Below are positions 53,551 to 63,800 of a stretch of DNA of 64,000 bases, in pieces. The notes under the pieces are model-generated. The model saw nothing but the letters and a program-made list of their open reading frames with translations, made no database searches and was not told where the DNA came from. Numbering within the stretch: the first letter of the stretch is position 1; every line of letters begins with the position of its first letter. The stretch is from Roseivirga ehrenbergii (lineage in GTDB: Bacteria; Bacteroidota; Bacteroidia; Cytophagales; Cyclobacteriaceae), in contig NZ_LQZQ01000051.1 of NCBI RefSeq assembly GCF_001593005.1, positions 179,336 to 243,335 of the forward strand. The letters are read 5' to 3'. The position numbers and the translations under genes are program-made.

Positions 53551-54185
53551 AAAGAAAAAATACATTGATCAAAATCTGCATTGTTTTTTTAACTATTGCT
53601 CGTTTTGTAATGGTAATTGGTTTAGTAATGGTGCTCTATTATGGAATTTTCGAAAATACAGAGAAGTACTTTACTGTTCAGATTAGTCGTGAGAATTACG
53701 AAAATGTACAAGTTGATGAGGGACTTATTGTTAAAACAGCATATGAAAATTCTATAAAAGGGGCAGAGCTCAAATCGACAATTAAGAACTATGTTATATC
53801 ATTCAATACGGGCTATCGAATAATGATTTTATTAGCACTGACGGTTGTAATGGGTTTTTCTGTTTACTTTATCCATACCCTTCTTCAGTTTGTGAAATCG
53901 GCATTGGGAGAGGGGTTTTTCAGTGTAGAAAACGTTTTAAGAGTTCGAATGATGGGTTTTATTTTAATCGGACTCGGTCTTGTGGATCTATTGATGAACC
54001 TTTGGATTAGTTATATTGCAGGCCAGTATTTTGAACTGGACAAGTCGGCTTCCAAAACGATTGAAGTAAGTTTTTCACCAGATGTGTTTAGTAGTACAAT
54101 TTTTATTGGTTTAATTGTGCTAGTCGTTGCCCAAGCGTTCGATCACGGTTTGAAGTTGAAAGAGGATAAAGAATTGACAATCTAG
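53547..54185 (+). CDS. DUF2975 membrane protein
   Basis: 212 residues with four membrane helices (about 8-32, 92-115, 130-150, 175-195), an outside loop (about 40-85), and the family's C-terminal GLKLKEDKELTI. DUF2975 proteins occur almost always with a small XRE regulator, as here: the regulator's GTG overlaps this stop by one base. The pair's function is unknown, possibly sensing or holding the regulator at the membrane. Its ATG overlaps the stop of a 31-residue frame. Confidence 0.88.
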   Translation: MKRKNTLIKICIVFLTIARFVMVIGLVMVLYYGIFENTEKYFTVQISRENYENVQVDEGLIVKTAYENSIKGAELKSTIKNYVISFNTGYRIMILLALTVVMGFSVYFIHTLLQFVKSALGEGFFSVENVLRVRMMGFILIGLGLVDLLMNLWISYIAGQYFELDKSASKTIEVSFSPDVFSSTIFIGLIVLVVAQAFDHGLKLKEDKELTI

Positions 54186-54400
54186 TGGCCATTATTATTA
54201 ACTTAGATGTGATGCTGGCCAAGCGAAAAATGCAAAGTAAAGAACTTGCAGAGCAGATTGGAATTACTTTGGCTAACCTTTCTGTTTTAAAAACAGGAAA
54301 GGCGCGAGCAATTCGATTCACTACACTTGAAGCAATCTGTGAGGTGTTGGATTGCCAACCAGGCGATATTTTAGAATATAAAAATGATGATGAATTATGA
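54185..54400 (+). CDS. XRE-family HTH regulator
   Basis: 71 residues (GTG start): a single five-helix Cro/CI-like HTH, with SKELAEQIGITLANLSVLK and GKARAIRFTTLEAICEVLDC as the DNA-binding core. This form is typical of the YozG-like regulators that accompany DUF2975. It probably controls its own operon. The stop overlaps the DUF4870 start by 4 nt. Confidence 0.92.
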   Translation: MAIIINLDVMLAKRKMQSKELAEQIGITLANLSVLKTGKARAIRFTTLEAICEVLDCQPGDILEYKNDDEL

Positions 54401-54735
54401 CAAGTGAAGAAAGACCATGGGTTTTGGGGTCACATATTGGAACCTTGCTAGGCTACGCTGTTGCGTTTGGGAGTTTTATAGTGCCACTGATTATTTGGCT
54501 TTCAAAGAAAGAAGAATCTGAAGTGATTGCCATGCATGCCAAAGCGTCTTTGAATTTTCAGCTTTCAATGTTGCTTTACACCTTCATCGCAGGCATTGGA
54601 ATATTCTTTCTTATTGGAATTCCATTTTTGATCATCATTCCAATTGTGAATTTAATCTGTGTAATTCTGGCTACTATCGAAGCTGATAAAGGTAAGCTGT
54701 ATAGATATCCTTTATGCATTAATTTTGTAAAGTAG
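54397..54735 (+). CDS. DUF4870 membrane protein
   Basis: 112 residues with three helices, and the family phrase HAKASLNFQLSMLLYTFIAG. Position (ATGA overlap with the regulator gene) shows the operon extends to it. Function unknown. Confidence 0.9.
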   Translation: MTSEERPWVLGSHIGTLLGYAVAFGSFIVPLIIWLSKKEESEVIAMHAKASLNFQLSMLLYTFIAGIGIFFLIGIPFLIIIPIVNLICVILATIEADKGKLYRYPLCINFVK

Positions 54736-54752
54736 AGCCACAAATAATTTTG
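54724..54752 (+). promoter_or_regulatory. Promoter of hemB
   Basis: TTTG (54724-54727), 17-nt spacer, TAATTTTG (54745-54752). It lies inside the 3' end of the DUF4870 gene and just past it; the leader is about 40 nt. Confidence 0.6.
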
Positions 54753-54795
54753 AAGTTTTCTGAACCGAAAGCTTAGCATTTTCATTTATTACTGC

Positions 54796-55770
54796 ATGAA
54801 CATCCGTCCAAGAAGAAATAGAAAGTCAGAAGCCGTTAGGCGAATGGTGGAAGAAACCAAAGTGACCACCGATGATTTTATTTTTCCTTTGTTTTTGCTC
54901 GAAGGAGCCAATGATAAAGTTGAAGTAGACTCAATGCCAGGTATCTACCGCTTGGGTTTGGAGAAGATATTGAAAGAAATTGAAGCCTGTTTAAAGCTCG
55001 GGATTAATGCTTTCGATGTGTTCCCGGTGGTGCCAGAACACTATAAGGATAAAGCGGCAACCAAGAGCTTCGATCCAAATTTCTTTTATCAAAAGGCCTT
55101 AAAACGAATTAAGTCTGAATTTCCAGAGGCTGCTATAATGACGGATGTAGCTTTGGATCCATACAATTCTGATGGTCATGACGGTTTGGTGAAGAATGGC
55201 GAAATCCTAAATGATGAAACCCTTGAGGTGTTGGGGAAAATGGCCTTGGCTCAGGCCGAAACGGGTATCGATATCATTGGCCCATCTGACATGATGGATG
55301 GACGAGTAGCCTACATTCGTGAGGTGTTAGATGATAATGGTTTCAAGAATGTTTCCATTATGTCGTACACCGCGAAATATGCCAGTGCTTTTTACGGTCC
55401 TTTCAGAGATGCACTAGATTCGGCCCCCAAAAAAGGAGATAAGAAAACCTATCAGATGAATCCGGCTAATCAGAGAGAAGCCTTAATAGAGGCGGATTTA
55501 GATGTAGAAGAAGGTGCCGATTTTTTAATGGTAAAGCCAGCTTTGGCTTATTTGGATGTAATTAAGTTGTTGAAAGATAACTACGCTCAGCCGATTGCTG
55601 CCTATAATGTTAGTGGTGAGTATGCAATGCTAAAAGCGGCAGGAATGAAAGGTTGGCTTGACTATGACCGCGCCATGATGGAAACGCTTTTGAGTATTAA
55701 GAGGGCAGGAGCAGACGTGATTTTAACCTATCATGCTAAGGAATTTGCACTCTTGACCAAAGGCAAATAG
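54796..55770 (+). CDS. hemB: Porphobilinogen synthase
   Basis: 324 residues. It joins two molecules of 5-aminolevulinate in haem synthesis. The two active-site lysines are K194 (SYTAKYAS) and K247 (FLMVKPALAYLD); MTDVALDPYNSDGHDG is the variant metal site, with no DxCxC zinc cysteines, so a magnesium-type enzyme is likely. TGIDIIGPSDMMDGRVAYIR is also conserved. Single-gene unit. Confidence 0.97.
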   Translation: MNIRPRRNRKSEAVRRMVEETKVTTDDFIFPLFLLEGANDKVEVDSMPGIYRLGLEKILKEIEACLKLGINAFDVFPVVPEHYKDKAATKSFDPNFFYQKALKRIKSEFPEAAIMTDVALDPYNSDGHDGLVKNGEILNDETLEVLGKMALAQAETGIDIIGPSDMMDGRVAYIREVLDDNGFKNVSIMSYTAKYASAFYGPFRDALDSAPKKGDKKTYQMNPANQREALIEADLDVEEGADFLMVKPALAYLDVIKLLKDNYAQPIAAYNVSGEYAMLKAAGMKGWLDYDRAMMETLLSIKRAGADVILTYHAKEFALLTKGK

Positions 55771-55961
55771 GACTGCTTAAACTTATTTCATCAGGTTAGA
55801 AACACCTGCTAAACAGTTCAAAATACGATTGATTAAATAGACTCTTGGTGTATCCATTTATAGGGACTTGGTCTCTTTATGGAATTACAATCCTTTCCTT
55901 GAAATCCGTGTTTACTGAAATGGTGGCTTTATTTACCAATAGCCAGCTAATATTGGGCACT

Positions 55962-56008
55962 AAAAAACCTACTGAAAACAATAGATCAATTCTAAAGATT
56001 TCAGTAGG
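55962..56008 (-). terminator. Terminator of the desaturase gene
   Basis: CCTACTGAAA (55968-55977) pairs exactly with TTTCAGTAGG (55999-56008) around 21 nt; read on the minus strand it is followed by six T. It lies 23 nt past the desaturase stop. Confidence 0.8.
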
Positions 56009-56031
56009 TCAATTATCGTATTAATGCTGAT

Positions 56032-57129
56032 TTAAGCTAGCTGGTTACGTCCTAAACTTTTTAACATTTTAGCGTGGGCCGCAACAGCAGAAAAGAAACT
56101 CTTTTCGGAATTGTAAGGAAGTCCGTATTCTTTAGTGGTTTCCATCACAATCTTAGATATTTTTTTATAATGAACATGGCAAATGTTCGGGAACAAATGG
56201 TGTTCAATTTGGAAGTTCAACCCGCCTACATACCAAGAGAATAGTTTGCTTTTAGGGGCAAAATTTGTGGTGGTGAAAAGCTGATGTACTGCCCAGTTAG
56301 TTTCTAAGTTGCCAGTATCATCCGGAATTGGGTATTCAGATGTAGGCATAACATGCGCAGGTTGGAAAATTAAACCTAAAGAAAGCCCTGTAATGAAATG
56401 CATGATAAAGAAGCCCAATAAAACTACCCAAGTTGGGGCAGGAATAAAGATTAACGGCAATACTAAAGCGTATCCGTAATAAACTATTTTAGAAATGATT
56501 GTTTCGATTAATACGCCAGTATAAGTTCTTTTTTGAGCCTTTAGGAGGCCTAGTTTTTTGTATCGGTAGAGTTGTTTAAAGTCCTTTGTAGTTAACCATA
56601 AGAAAGTCATTAGACCATACAAGAACCAACCATAGATGTGCTGAAGTTTGTGAACCTTCAATAGTGGAGCATGAGGAGATAACCTCATTAGTTTACCTGG
56701 ATCAATGTCTTCGTCCATACCTTCAATATTGGTGAATGAATGGTGGAGAACGTTGTGTTGTACTTTCCAGTTAAAGGCACTTGCCCCAATAATATTCATT
56801 ACATAGCCCATGTATTTATTTACATGCTTATTTTTTGAATAAGCACCATGATTGGCATCGTGCATAACGGAAAGACCAATTCCCGACATCCCAATTCCCA
56901 TAATAGCCCACATCAACAGTAGAATCCATGTGTTGGTAATTAGACCAGAGAGCATAAATGCGTAAGGGGCAAAGTAGAGCAAAAACATTACAATGGTTTT
57001 TGTAACCATTGTGGTGTTTCCATAAACTGAAATTTCATTGGTTTCAAAGTACTCTTTGACCCTTTTACGGAGATCGCTGATGAATTCAGCCTGATTACTC
57101 CGTGAAAATTTAATTGCTTTATATTTCAT
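56032..57129 (-). CDS. Membrane fatty-acid desaturase
   Basis: 365 residues of the acyl-lipid/acyl-CoA front-end type, without a cytochrome b5 domain. Three histidine boxes: HDANH (90-94), HNVLHH (125-130) and QIEHH (307-311), the last with the front-end glutamine. Four to six membrane helices. It adds a double bond to a membrane fatty acid, likely to adjust fluidity at low temperature; the position is not predictable. A promoter with an embedded palindrome lies upstream, with a leader of about 100 nt. Confidence 0.93.
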   Translation of the reverse strand: MKYKAIKFSRSNQAEFISDLRKRVKEYFETNEISVYGNTTMVTKTIVMFLLYFAPYAFMLSGLITNTWILLLMWAIMGIGMSGIGLSVMHDANHGAYSKNKHVNKYMGYVMNIIGASAFNWKVQHNVLHHSFTNIEGMDEDIDPGKLMRLSPHAPLLKVHKLQHIYGWFLYGLMTFLWLTTKDFKQLYRYKKLGLLKAQKRTYTGVLIETIISKIVYYGYALVLPLIFIPAPTWVVLLGFFIMHFITGLSLGLIFQPAHVMPTSEYPIPDDTGNLETNWAVHQLFTTTNFAPKSKLFSWYVGGLNFQIEHHLFPNICHVHYKKISKIVMETTKEYGLPYNSEKSFFSAVAAHAKMLKSLGRNQLA

Positions 57130-57239
57130 ATGATGTTTTTGAACAAGCTTTTGATTTCAACCTGCTGTTTTTTCGCAATGTTCACTCAGAACGGCCTTTT
57201 GTTAAAACGACTCTGACTAAATATTGAGGTTTTTATATG

Positions 57240-57270
57240 TAAAGATAACTGACTGATTCAGTAATGGCAA
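57240..57270 (-). promoter_or_regulatory. Promoter of the desaturase with embedded operator-like palindrome
   Basis: Minus strand: TTG (57270-57268), exact 20-nt spacer, TATCTTTA (57247-57240), one mismatch to TAnnTTTG. Inside the spacer lies the palindrome ACTGATTCAGT (57252-57262). Confidence 0.5.
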
Positions 57271-57359
57271 AACTCATTTTTTTAACTGGTTAAAGAACAG
57301 ATGAGTTTGGCGTTTATTGTTGTCTGAAATTCTTTTTAGTATTGTTCATCTTTGTCTAT

Positions 57360-57734
57360 TTAAAGAATCTCATCCCTTTCAAGCATTAGAATAGATGACT
57401 GAGGAACAATGTAGAGTTTCTCATTACCATACATTATTTCAATGGCTCCTCTCTGAAGGAAAATAGCCAAGTCTCCTTCTTCTACCTGCAATGGGATATA
57501 TTTTACTTTCTCCTCATTGTCTTTCCATGGTTCATCATCTTCAAATGGGATTGGGATTGGATATCCAGAGCCAACTTTAATGATATACCCGCTTCGAACT
57601 TTCTCCTTTTCTTGAATTCCTGGAGGAAGATACAAACCGCTTGCTGTTTTTTCAGCTTGTTTCTTAGGCCTAATCAATACACGATCTCCAATAATGATAA
57701 GGTTTCTAAGCTTATTGTCTGCTGTCAATTCCAT
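57360..57734 (-). CDS. GroES-like (Cpn10) protein
   Basis: 124 residues with a GroES fold: LIIIGDRVLIRPKKQAEKTA, the mobile-loop region SGLYLPPGIQEKEK, VRSGYIIKVGSGY and EEGDLAIFLQRGAIEIMYGN. It differs from true GroES by an acidic insertion (PFEDDEPWKDNEEKV) and stands alone with no groL nearby, so it is probably a Bacteroidota Cpn10 paralogue and not the main GroEL partner. Own -7 element upstream. Confidence 0.85.
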   Translation of the reverse strand: MELTADNKLRNLIIIGDRVLIRPKKQAEKTASGLYLPPGIQEKEKVRSGYIIKVGSGYPIPIPFEDDEPWKDNEEKVKYIPLQVEEGDLAIFLQRGAIEIMYGNEKLYIVPQSSILMLERDEIL

Positions 57735-57751
57735 AATCTAACTTTGAGTTA

Positions 57752-57759
57752 CAAATATA
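57752..57759 (-). promoter_or_regulatory. -7 promoter element of the GroES-like gene
   Basis: Minus-strand TATATTTG fits TAnnTTTG, 17 nt before the ATG. No TTG at -33 spacing. Confidence 0.5.
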
Positions 57760-57805
57760 AGTTCAAAGTGTCAGTTTTAATTGATGAGTAGGGGATGGCA
57801 TAAAT

Positions 57806-57839
57806 AAAAAAGAGGATCAACTAAAAAGTTGATCCTCTT
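57806..57839 (-). terminator. Terminator of the giant surface protein gene
   Basis: AAGAGGATCAACT (57810-57822) pairs exactly with AGTTGATCCTCTT (57827-57839) across AAAA; on the minus strand a T-run follows. It lies 22 nt past the stop at 57862. Confidence 0.92.
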
Positions 57840-57861
57840 CTGTACTGCTAAAAGAATAGGC

Positions 57862-60800
57862 TTATTTCTTAATCATTAGCTTCTTGCTTTCAATATATCC
57901 TGCAGTTCTTAATCTTATAATATAGATACCTTCTTTTACAGATGATGCATCAAATACTACAGTATATTTTCTGTCGATTTCTGCATTTTCCTCAAACAAG
58001 GTATTGCCAACCTGAAGACCTTTAGTATCGAAAATGGCTACCGTAACAGGTCCGTCTTGGTTTACATTAAATGTAATATTAGCCAAATCAGATGCCGGGT
58101 TAGGGTAGGTACTTACTTCGAACTTGATCTCAGTATTTATATCAGTATTCTCTCCTGTGGCTTTAGCAGCGATACCTTTAGAAGAGGCTGTGATATTAAA
58201 GCTACATGAGCCTAGGCTAGCACCAAGTGCTAAATAGTTTTCAGCTTCTTCTTGAGTTACACAGTAGGTCTGTCCATTATAGCAAATTGTAACATTACCT
58301 GTCCAGTTGATGGTATCAACATTGCAACCGCTACTGTTACCTCCACCATCGTTGTTTCCATCTTCGCTCGGAAGAGAACATGTGAAACCTTCGCCATCAG
58401 TATAGGCAACCACTTTAAATGGTCCAATCTCTGATCCTAAGATGTTGATAGAACAAGAAGTATGTACTTCGTAGCTTGTCCAATCCACCATCAGCATTGT
58501 TTTAGACTCCAATCTGTCGTGTTTATCGAAGCCTTCTACAACAAGGGTGTCTCCATATTGAACATTGTAATAAGTTTCAATTAGGTAGTCCATTTTCTTG
58601 TTGTAAGCCTTAACTGTTTTTCCAGATTGGCCTTGATAAACAACAGTAAAGTTTTCCATTCTGCCTTCACACTGACAATCTGAACCAGGAGTGCTTCCGT
58701 TGTCATCGTCATCATCGTGGCCACAAGTACTGTTGTGAGTGTGATTGTCATCATCATCGTCATCTCTATAGTTGTCGTCATCGTCATCATCTCGGTAATT
58801 GTCGTCATCATCATCATCACCATAAGTATAACCACCTGAATGACTTACGATAGGGGCAACGCTTCCAGTGAAATTGGCTGTTGATGGAGTTCCATTTCCA
58901 GAACAAGTAGCCCCGTCACCATCCGTAAATTCGATTACAGTAAATGGCCCATAGGTTTCACCCATGATATTGATTGAACATGATGTATGAATTTCATATT
59001 TAGCGCTACCAATTTCTAAATAGGTCTTACTGTCTAGTCTTCCTTTATGATCAAAACCTGTTACCTGAATTTCTTCACCATTTTGAACATTGTTGAAAGT
59101 TTTAATGACTGTCTTCTTATCTTTTTTGTACGCTTTGATGGTTACACCAGAGAAACCGTTATATACAACTGTGAAGTTTTTCATTTTACCTTCACACTGG
59201 CAATCGAATACTTCGCCATTGTCACCACCACCATTGTTGTCATCATCATCGTCATCGTTACCGCCTCCGTTTGATCCTCCAGGAGCATTGTAATCATCAC
59301 AACGAACATCGATTACATTGATGGTGAAGCTTTCAGTAGTAGAGCAGCCGTTTGAATCAGTTACAACTACAGTGTAGGTAGTGGTAACCTGAGGAGCTAC
59401 AGTAACAGTGTTTTCAAATGAACATGCTATTTCTTCGTTTGGAGACCAAGTGTAAGTGTAATCACCACTTCCCCCAGTAGCATTTGCTTGTAGAACCGCA
59501 GTTTGCTCACCAAAACCTAGGTAGATGGTGTTTGCGTCACCATAACCGGTTAATGTTTGCTCTGTGGTTACTACTTTTTCAACCTCAATAGCTGTTGGTG
59601 AAGTTAAGGTAATACTCTTTTGGATCTGAGTTCCGTTGTTATCAGTTACAGTCACACTATATGTACCAGCTTCAACACCGTTAAGGTCTTTGCTGGTTGA
59701 ACCATTGCTCCATAAGTAAGTGTATGGACCACAACCTCCAGTTACTGCCAGCATTACTTTTCCATCCTCAGCACCACTACATGTAGTGTTGTATATGCCA
59801 GAAGCAGTAGTATAAGTATCTGCTTGAAGCACTACATTCATAGGGCTCGCTTGAACCGTAACATTAAAGCTTGTAGAAACAGAGTTTCCGCCAGCATCAG
59901 TGGCAGTGTAGGTTACTGTTGTAGTCCCTACAGGGAACACGTCTCCAGGGTTATGAGTGCTAGTTAATGTTACATTACAGTTATCAGAAACCACAGGTAC
60001 TGTCCAGTAAGCTTGTAGGTTACAATTTCCATTTTCTGCCTGATATACTTTGTTAGTAGGGGCACTAGTGAATACTGGTGCAATGTTGTCAACAATGGTA
60101 ACAGTAGCTGTTTTAGTACTTGTGTTACCGTTGTTATCAGTAACAGTAAGAGTAACAGTGTTATCACCAAGGTTAGAACAATCGAAGCTTGTTTTGCTTA
60201 CTGTTATACTTTCAATACCACAATTGTCCGAAGAGCCATTGTTAATCTGAGCTGCTGTAATAATTGCGTTTCCGCTAGCATTAAGTGATACTGAAATATC
60301 CTGAGTAATTACATTAGGAGCAGTATTGTCAACCACAGTAACAATAGTTGTAGCAGTAGCAGAGTTTCCGTTAGCATCAGTTCCAGTTAATGTTACAGTC
60401 TGCGTACCTAGGTCACTGCAGTTGAATGATGTTTTATCAACAGATAGAGTAAGGTTACAATTATCAGAAGAACCGTTGTCAACCTGAGCAGCAGTAATGT
60501 TTGCATTTCCGTTGGCATCAAGCGCTACTGTAATGTCTTTCGCAAGAACAGTAGGGGCTGTATTATCTTCTACATCCACAGTTATACTAAAGGTAGTTGT
60601 ATTGCTTCCATCAGTAGCTGTCCATGTGATTACTGTTTGTCCTACATTAAGGCTTACACCAGATAAATCAGTTCCAGAACCTGTAGTAGCACCAGATAAG
60701 GCATATGATAAATAAAGGTTTGCACAACTATTGTCGCCAATTGATGGGGTGAACTCATTACCAGCAACTGTATAAGCACAATCTTCAGTGTTTCTTGAAA

Positions 60801-63800
60801 CAGTTTCTCCATCTTCGATGGTCTCAGTACTGCTGTTGTTTTGAGATCCAATAGTTCCTGCAAAAGCAAACATATGAGTTTCTCCACCATGCTGAGTCAT
60901 CGACTTGGCAATGATTTGACCAGAAATATTATTCCAGCTTGTTTTGTTGATTTCTGCGTAAGGAGCAAGTAAAGAGCCGATAACAGAGCCATTGCCTTGA
61001 ACCTGAAGGAAAGTAGTATTGTAGAAGTTGTATATAATATAAGGAGCTACATTCTCACCAATTCCTGCTGAGTTGTAAACATTCCAGTTTAGACTACCAG
61101 GGCTGTTCACATTAATAACCAAAATTCTATCTTGATTTGGCTGATTATTGAATGTAAAAGTTGAAACTCTGTTAAGGTCGTCTCCTGTCAGATTTAACAC
61201 ATTAACACCATCATGTAAATTGATTTTCACTTGATTAGGTAAATTGGTGTTACTGATTGATTGGCCATTAGCATTGGTCAAATCTGCGTTATTTTCTAAC
61301 TGACTTAAGGCCAAAGAATTCGTTTCTAATTGAGCAAAAGCTTCATTAAAATCTATCAAGCCAGATTCAAAAACTGGATTGTTGCTTGCACTAACACCTA
61401 ATTGTTGAGCATTTGCTTGTAGTTCAATTAGAGGGCTGCTGTAATAATTGTTGTCTTTGGTAATACGGATTGGAGAGTAGGCATTATTTCGATCCTGGTA
61501 CCAAACCTTAGAACCATTTGCGTTACCAATTTTAATATATCCGTATTGGTTTACTTTTAATGAATAACCTCCACTGTAGTTCACTTTTCCGCCTACAAGA
61601 AGGGACACTGGAACATTGTTTACTTTAAAGCTACCAAGGCTGTTTGTAGATACTTGGAAATATCCATTATGAGTTAAATCTCCTCCAAGCGCAACAGCTC
61701 CTTCTGCTTCATTTTGCTTAAGTGTAAGGTTATTTTTAATGAATATATTAAAGTCCATTGCTGGTGCAGTAGGGTTCATTGCTGCAGATGAAGAACCACC
61801 TACTCCTGGGCCAATCCAAACTGGAGCCACATTATCAATAACAGTTACTGTAATGCTTGTATTAGAAGAATTTCCATGTGAATCAGTCGCAGTTATCGTT
61901 ACTACATTTTGACCAAGGTTTGTACAATCAAAAGAGGTTTTACTAATAGACAAAGTAACATCTCCACAGTTGTTAGACGTAATAGACGTTATGAGCTGCT
62001 CTTGAGTTAGAGATGCAGATCCATTCTCATTAATTTCAATAGTAATGTTGTCGGCTACAATGGTAGGCGCAATATTGTCAACTACAGTTACTGTGGCAGT
62101 GGCCATAGTAGCATTTCCATTAGCATCAGTTCCAGTTAATGTTACGGTCTGCGTACCAATGTCATTACAGTCGAATGATAATTTATCAATAGAAAGTGTA
62201 AGGTTACAATTATCAGAAGAACCATTGTCAACCTGAGCAGCAGTGATATTTGCATTTCCGTTGGCATCAAGCGCTACTGTGATGTTTTTCGCGAGAACGG
62301 TAGGGGCAGTATTGTCTTCTACATCCACAGTTATACTAAAGGTAGTTGTGTTACTTCCGTCAGTAGCTGTCCATGTAATTACTGTTTGTCCTACATTAAG
62401 GCTTACACCAGATAAATCAGTTCCAGAACCTGTAGTAGCACCAGATAAGGCATAAGTTAGTGAAACATCTGCACAACCGTTATCAGTTACCGCAGGTGTA
62501 AACTCAGGACCTTGCACTTCATAAGTACAATCATCTGCATTTCTAACTACTGTACTACCTTCTTCGATCTCTGTAGTTGTTCCACTAGTGATTGTTCCGC
62601 TGAACCCAAACATGTGGTTTTCACCAGACAGTTGAGTAAATGATTTACCAATTACCTGCCCAGATATGTTGTTATGGCTTGTTTTATTAATGAAGGCAAA
62701 AGGAGCGAATACAGTACCTATAATAGAACCGTTTCCTTGAATTTTAACTGTGGTACTATTATAGAAGTTATATAAGATATATGGTGAAACGTGTTCGCCA
62801 ATTCCTCCTGTGTTATATACATTCCAGTTAAACGTACCTGGGTTATCAACATTGATAATCAATATTTTACTTTGGCTTGGTTGGTTGTTGAAAGTGAATA
62901 CTGAAACATTGTTTAAATCACTTCCGGTTACATTCAACACATTTAAGCCATCCTGCAAATTGATTTTCACTTGATTAGGCAAGTTGGTATTGCTGATAGG
63001 CTGTCCGTTAGGGTTAGTCAAGTTAGCATTATTAGCCAACTGACTCATAGATAGCGCGCTGGCTTCCATTTGAGCAAATGCAGCTTCAAAATCAATCACG
63101 TTAGATTCGAAAATTGGGTTATTCGAAGCGTTTACGCCAAGTTGTTGGGCATTGGCCTGTAAGTGAAGTCTTGGGCTACTATTGTAGTTGTTGTCTTTAG
63201 TAATTCGGATAGGGGAGTTGGCACCATTTTGATCTTGGTACCAAACTTTAGATCCGTTAGCATTACCAATTTTTACATATCCATTCTGATTTACCTGAAG
63301 AGAGTTTCCACTATTGTAGTTTACTTTTCCACCTACAACAAGAGTTACCGGAACGTTGTTTACTTTGAAGCTACCTGTGCTATTTGTAGAAACCTGATAG
63401 CTTCCGTCAATAGATAAGTCACCACCAAGAGCAACCGCACCTTCTGTCTCATTGTTTTTGAATGAAACATTATTTCTAACAAAGACATTGAAGTCCATTG
63501 CTGGAGCCGTTGGGTTTTGACTAATTACTGAGCCCGAAGTTGGGTTTGTAAATACAGGGGCAGAAGAGTCTACAACAGTGACAGTGACAGTTTTGGTAGT
63601 CACATTTCCACTAGCATCAGTTGCAGTAACTGTTATGGTATTTGTACCTAAATCAGTACAGTCAAAGCTAGTTTTAGAAATAGTAATGTTCACGCTTCCA
63701 CAGTTGTCATCCCCTACAGAAGTAACAACTTGGCTTTGTGTAATTGTAGCGCTTCCATTTTCGTCAACCTCAACCGTAATGTTATTATTAACAGTAATTA

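Noticed and set aside
58690..58832. Regular short repeats resembling a CRISPR array
   Set aside because: The units are direct coding repeats for aspartate runs, with no spacers of constant length and no cas genes.
58581..58835. Minus-strand methionine/threonine-rich frame
   Set aside because: A shifted reading of the GAT/GAC repeats in the giant gene; low-complexity shadow.
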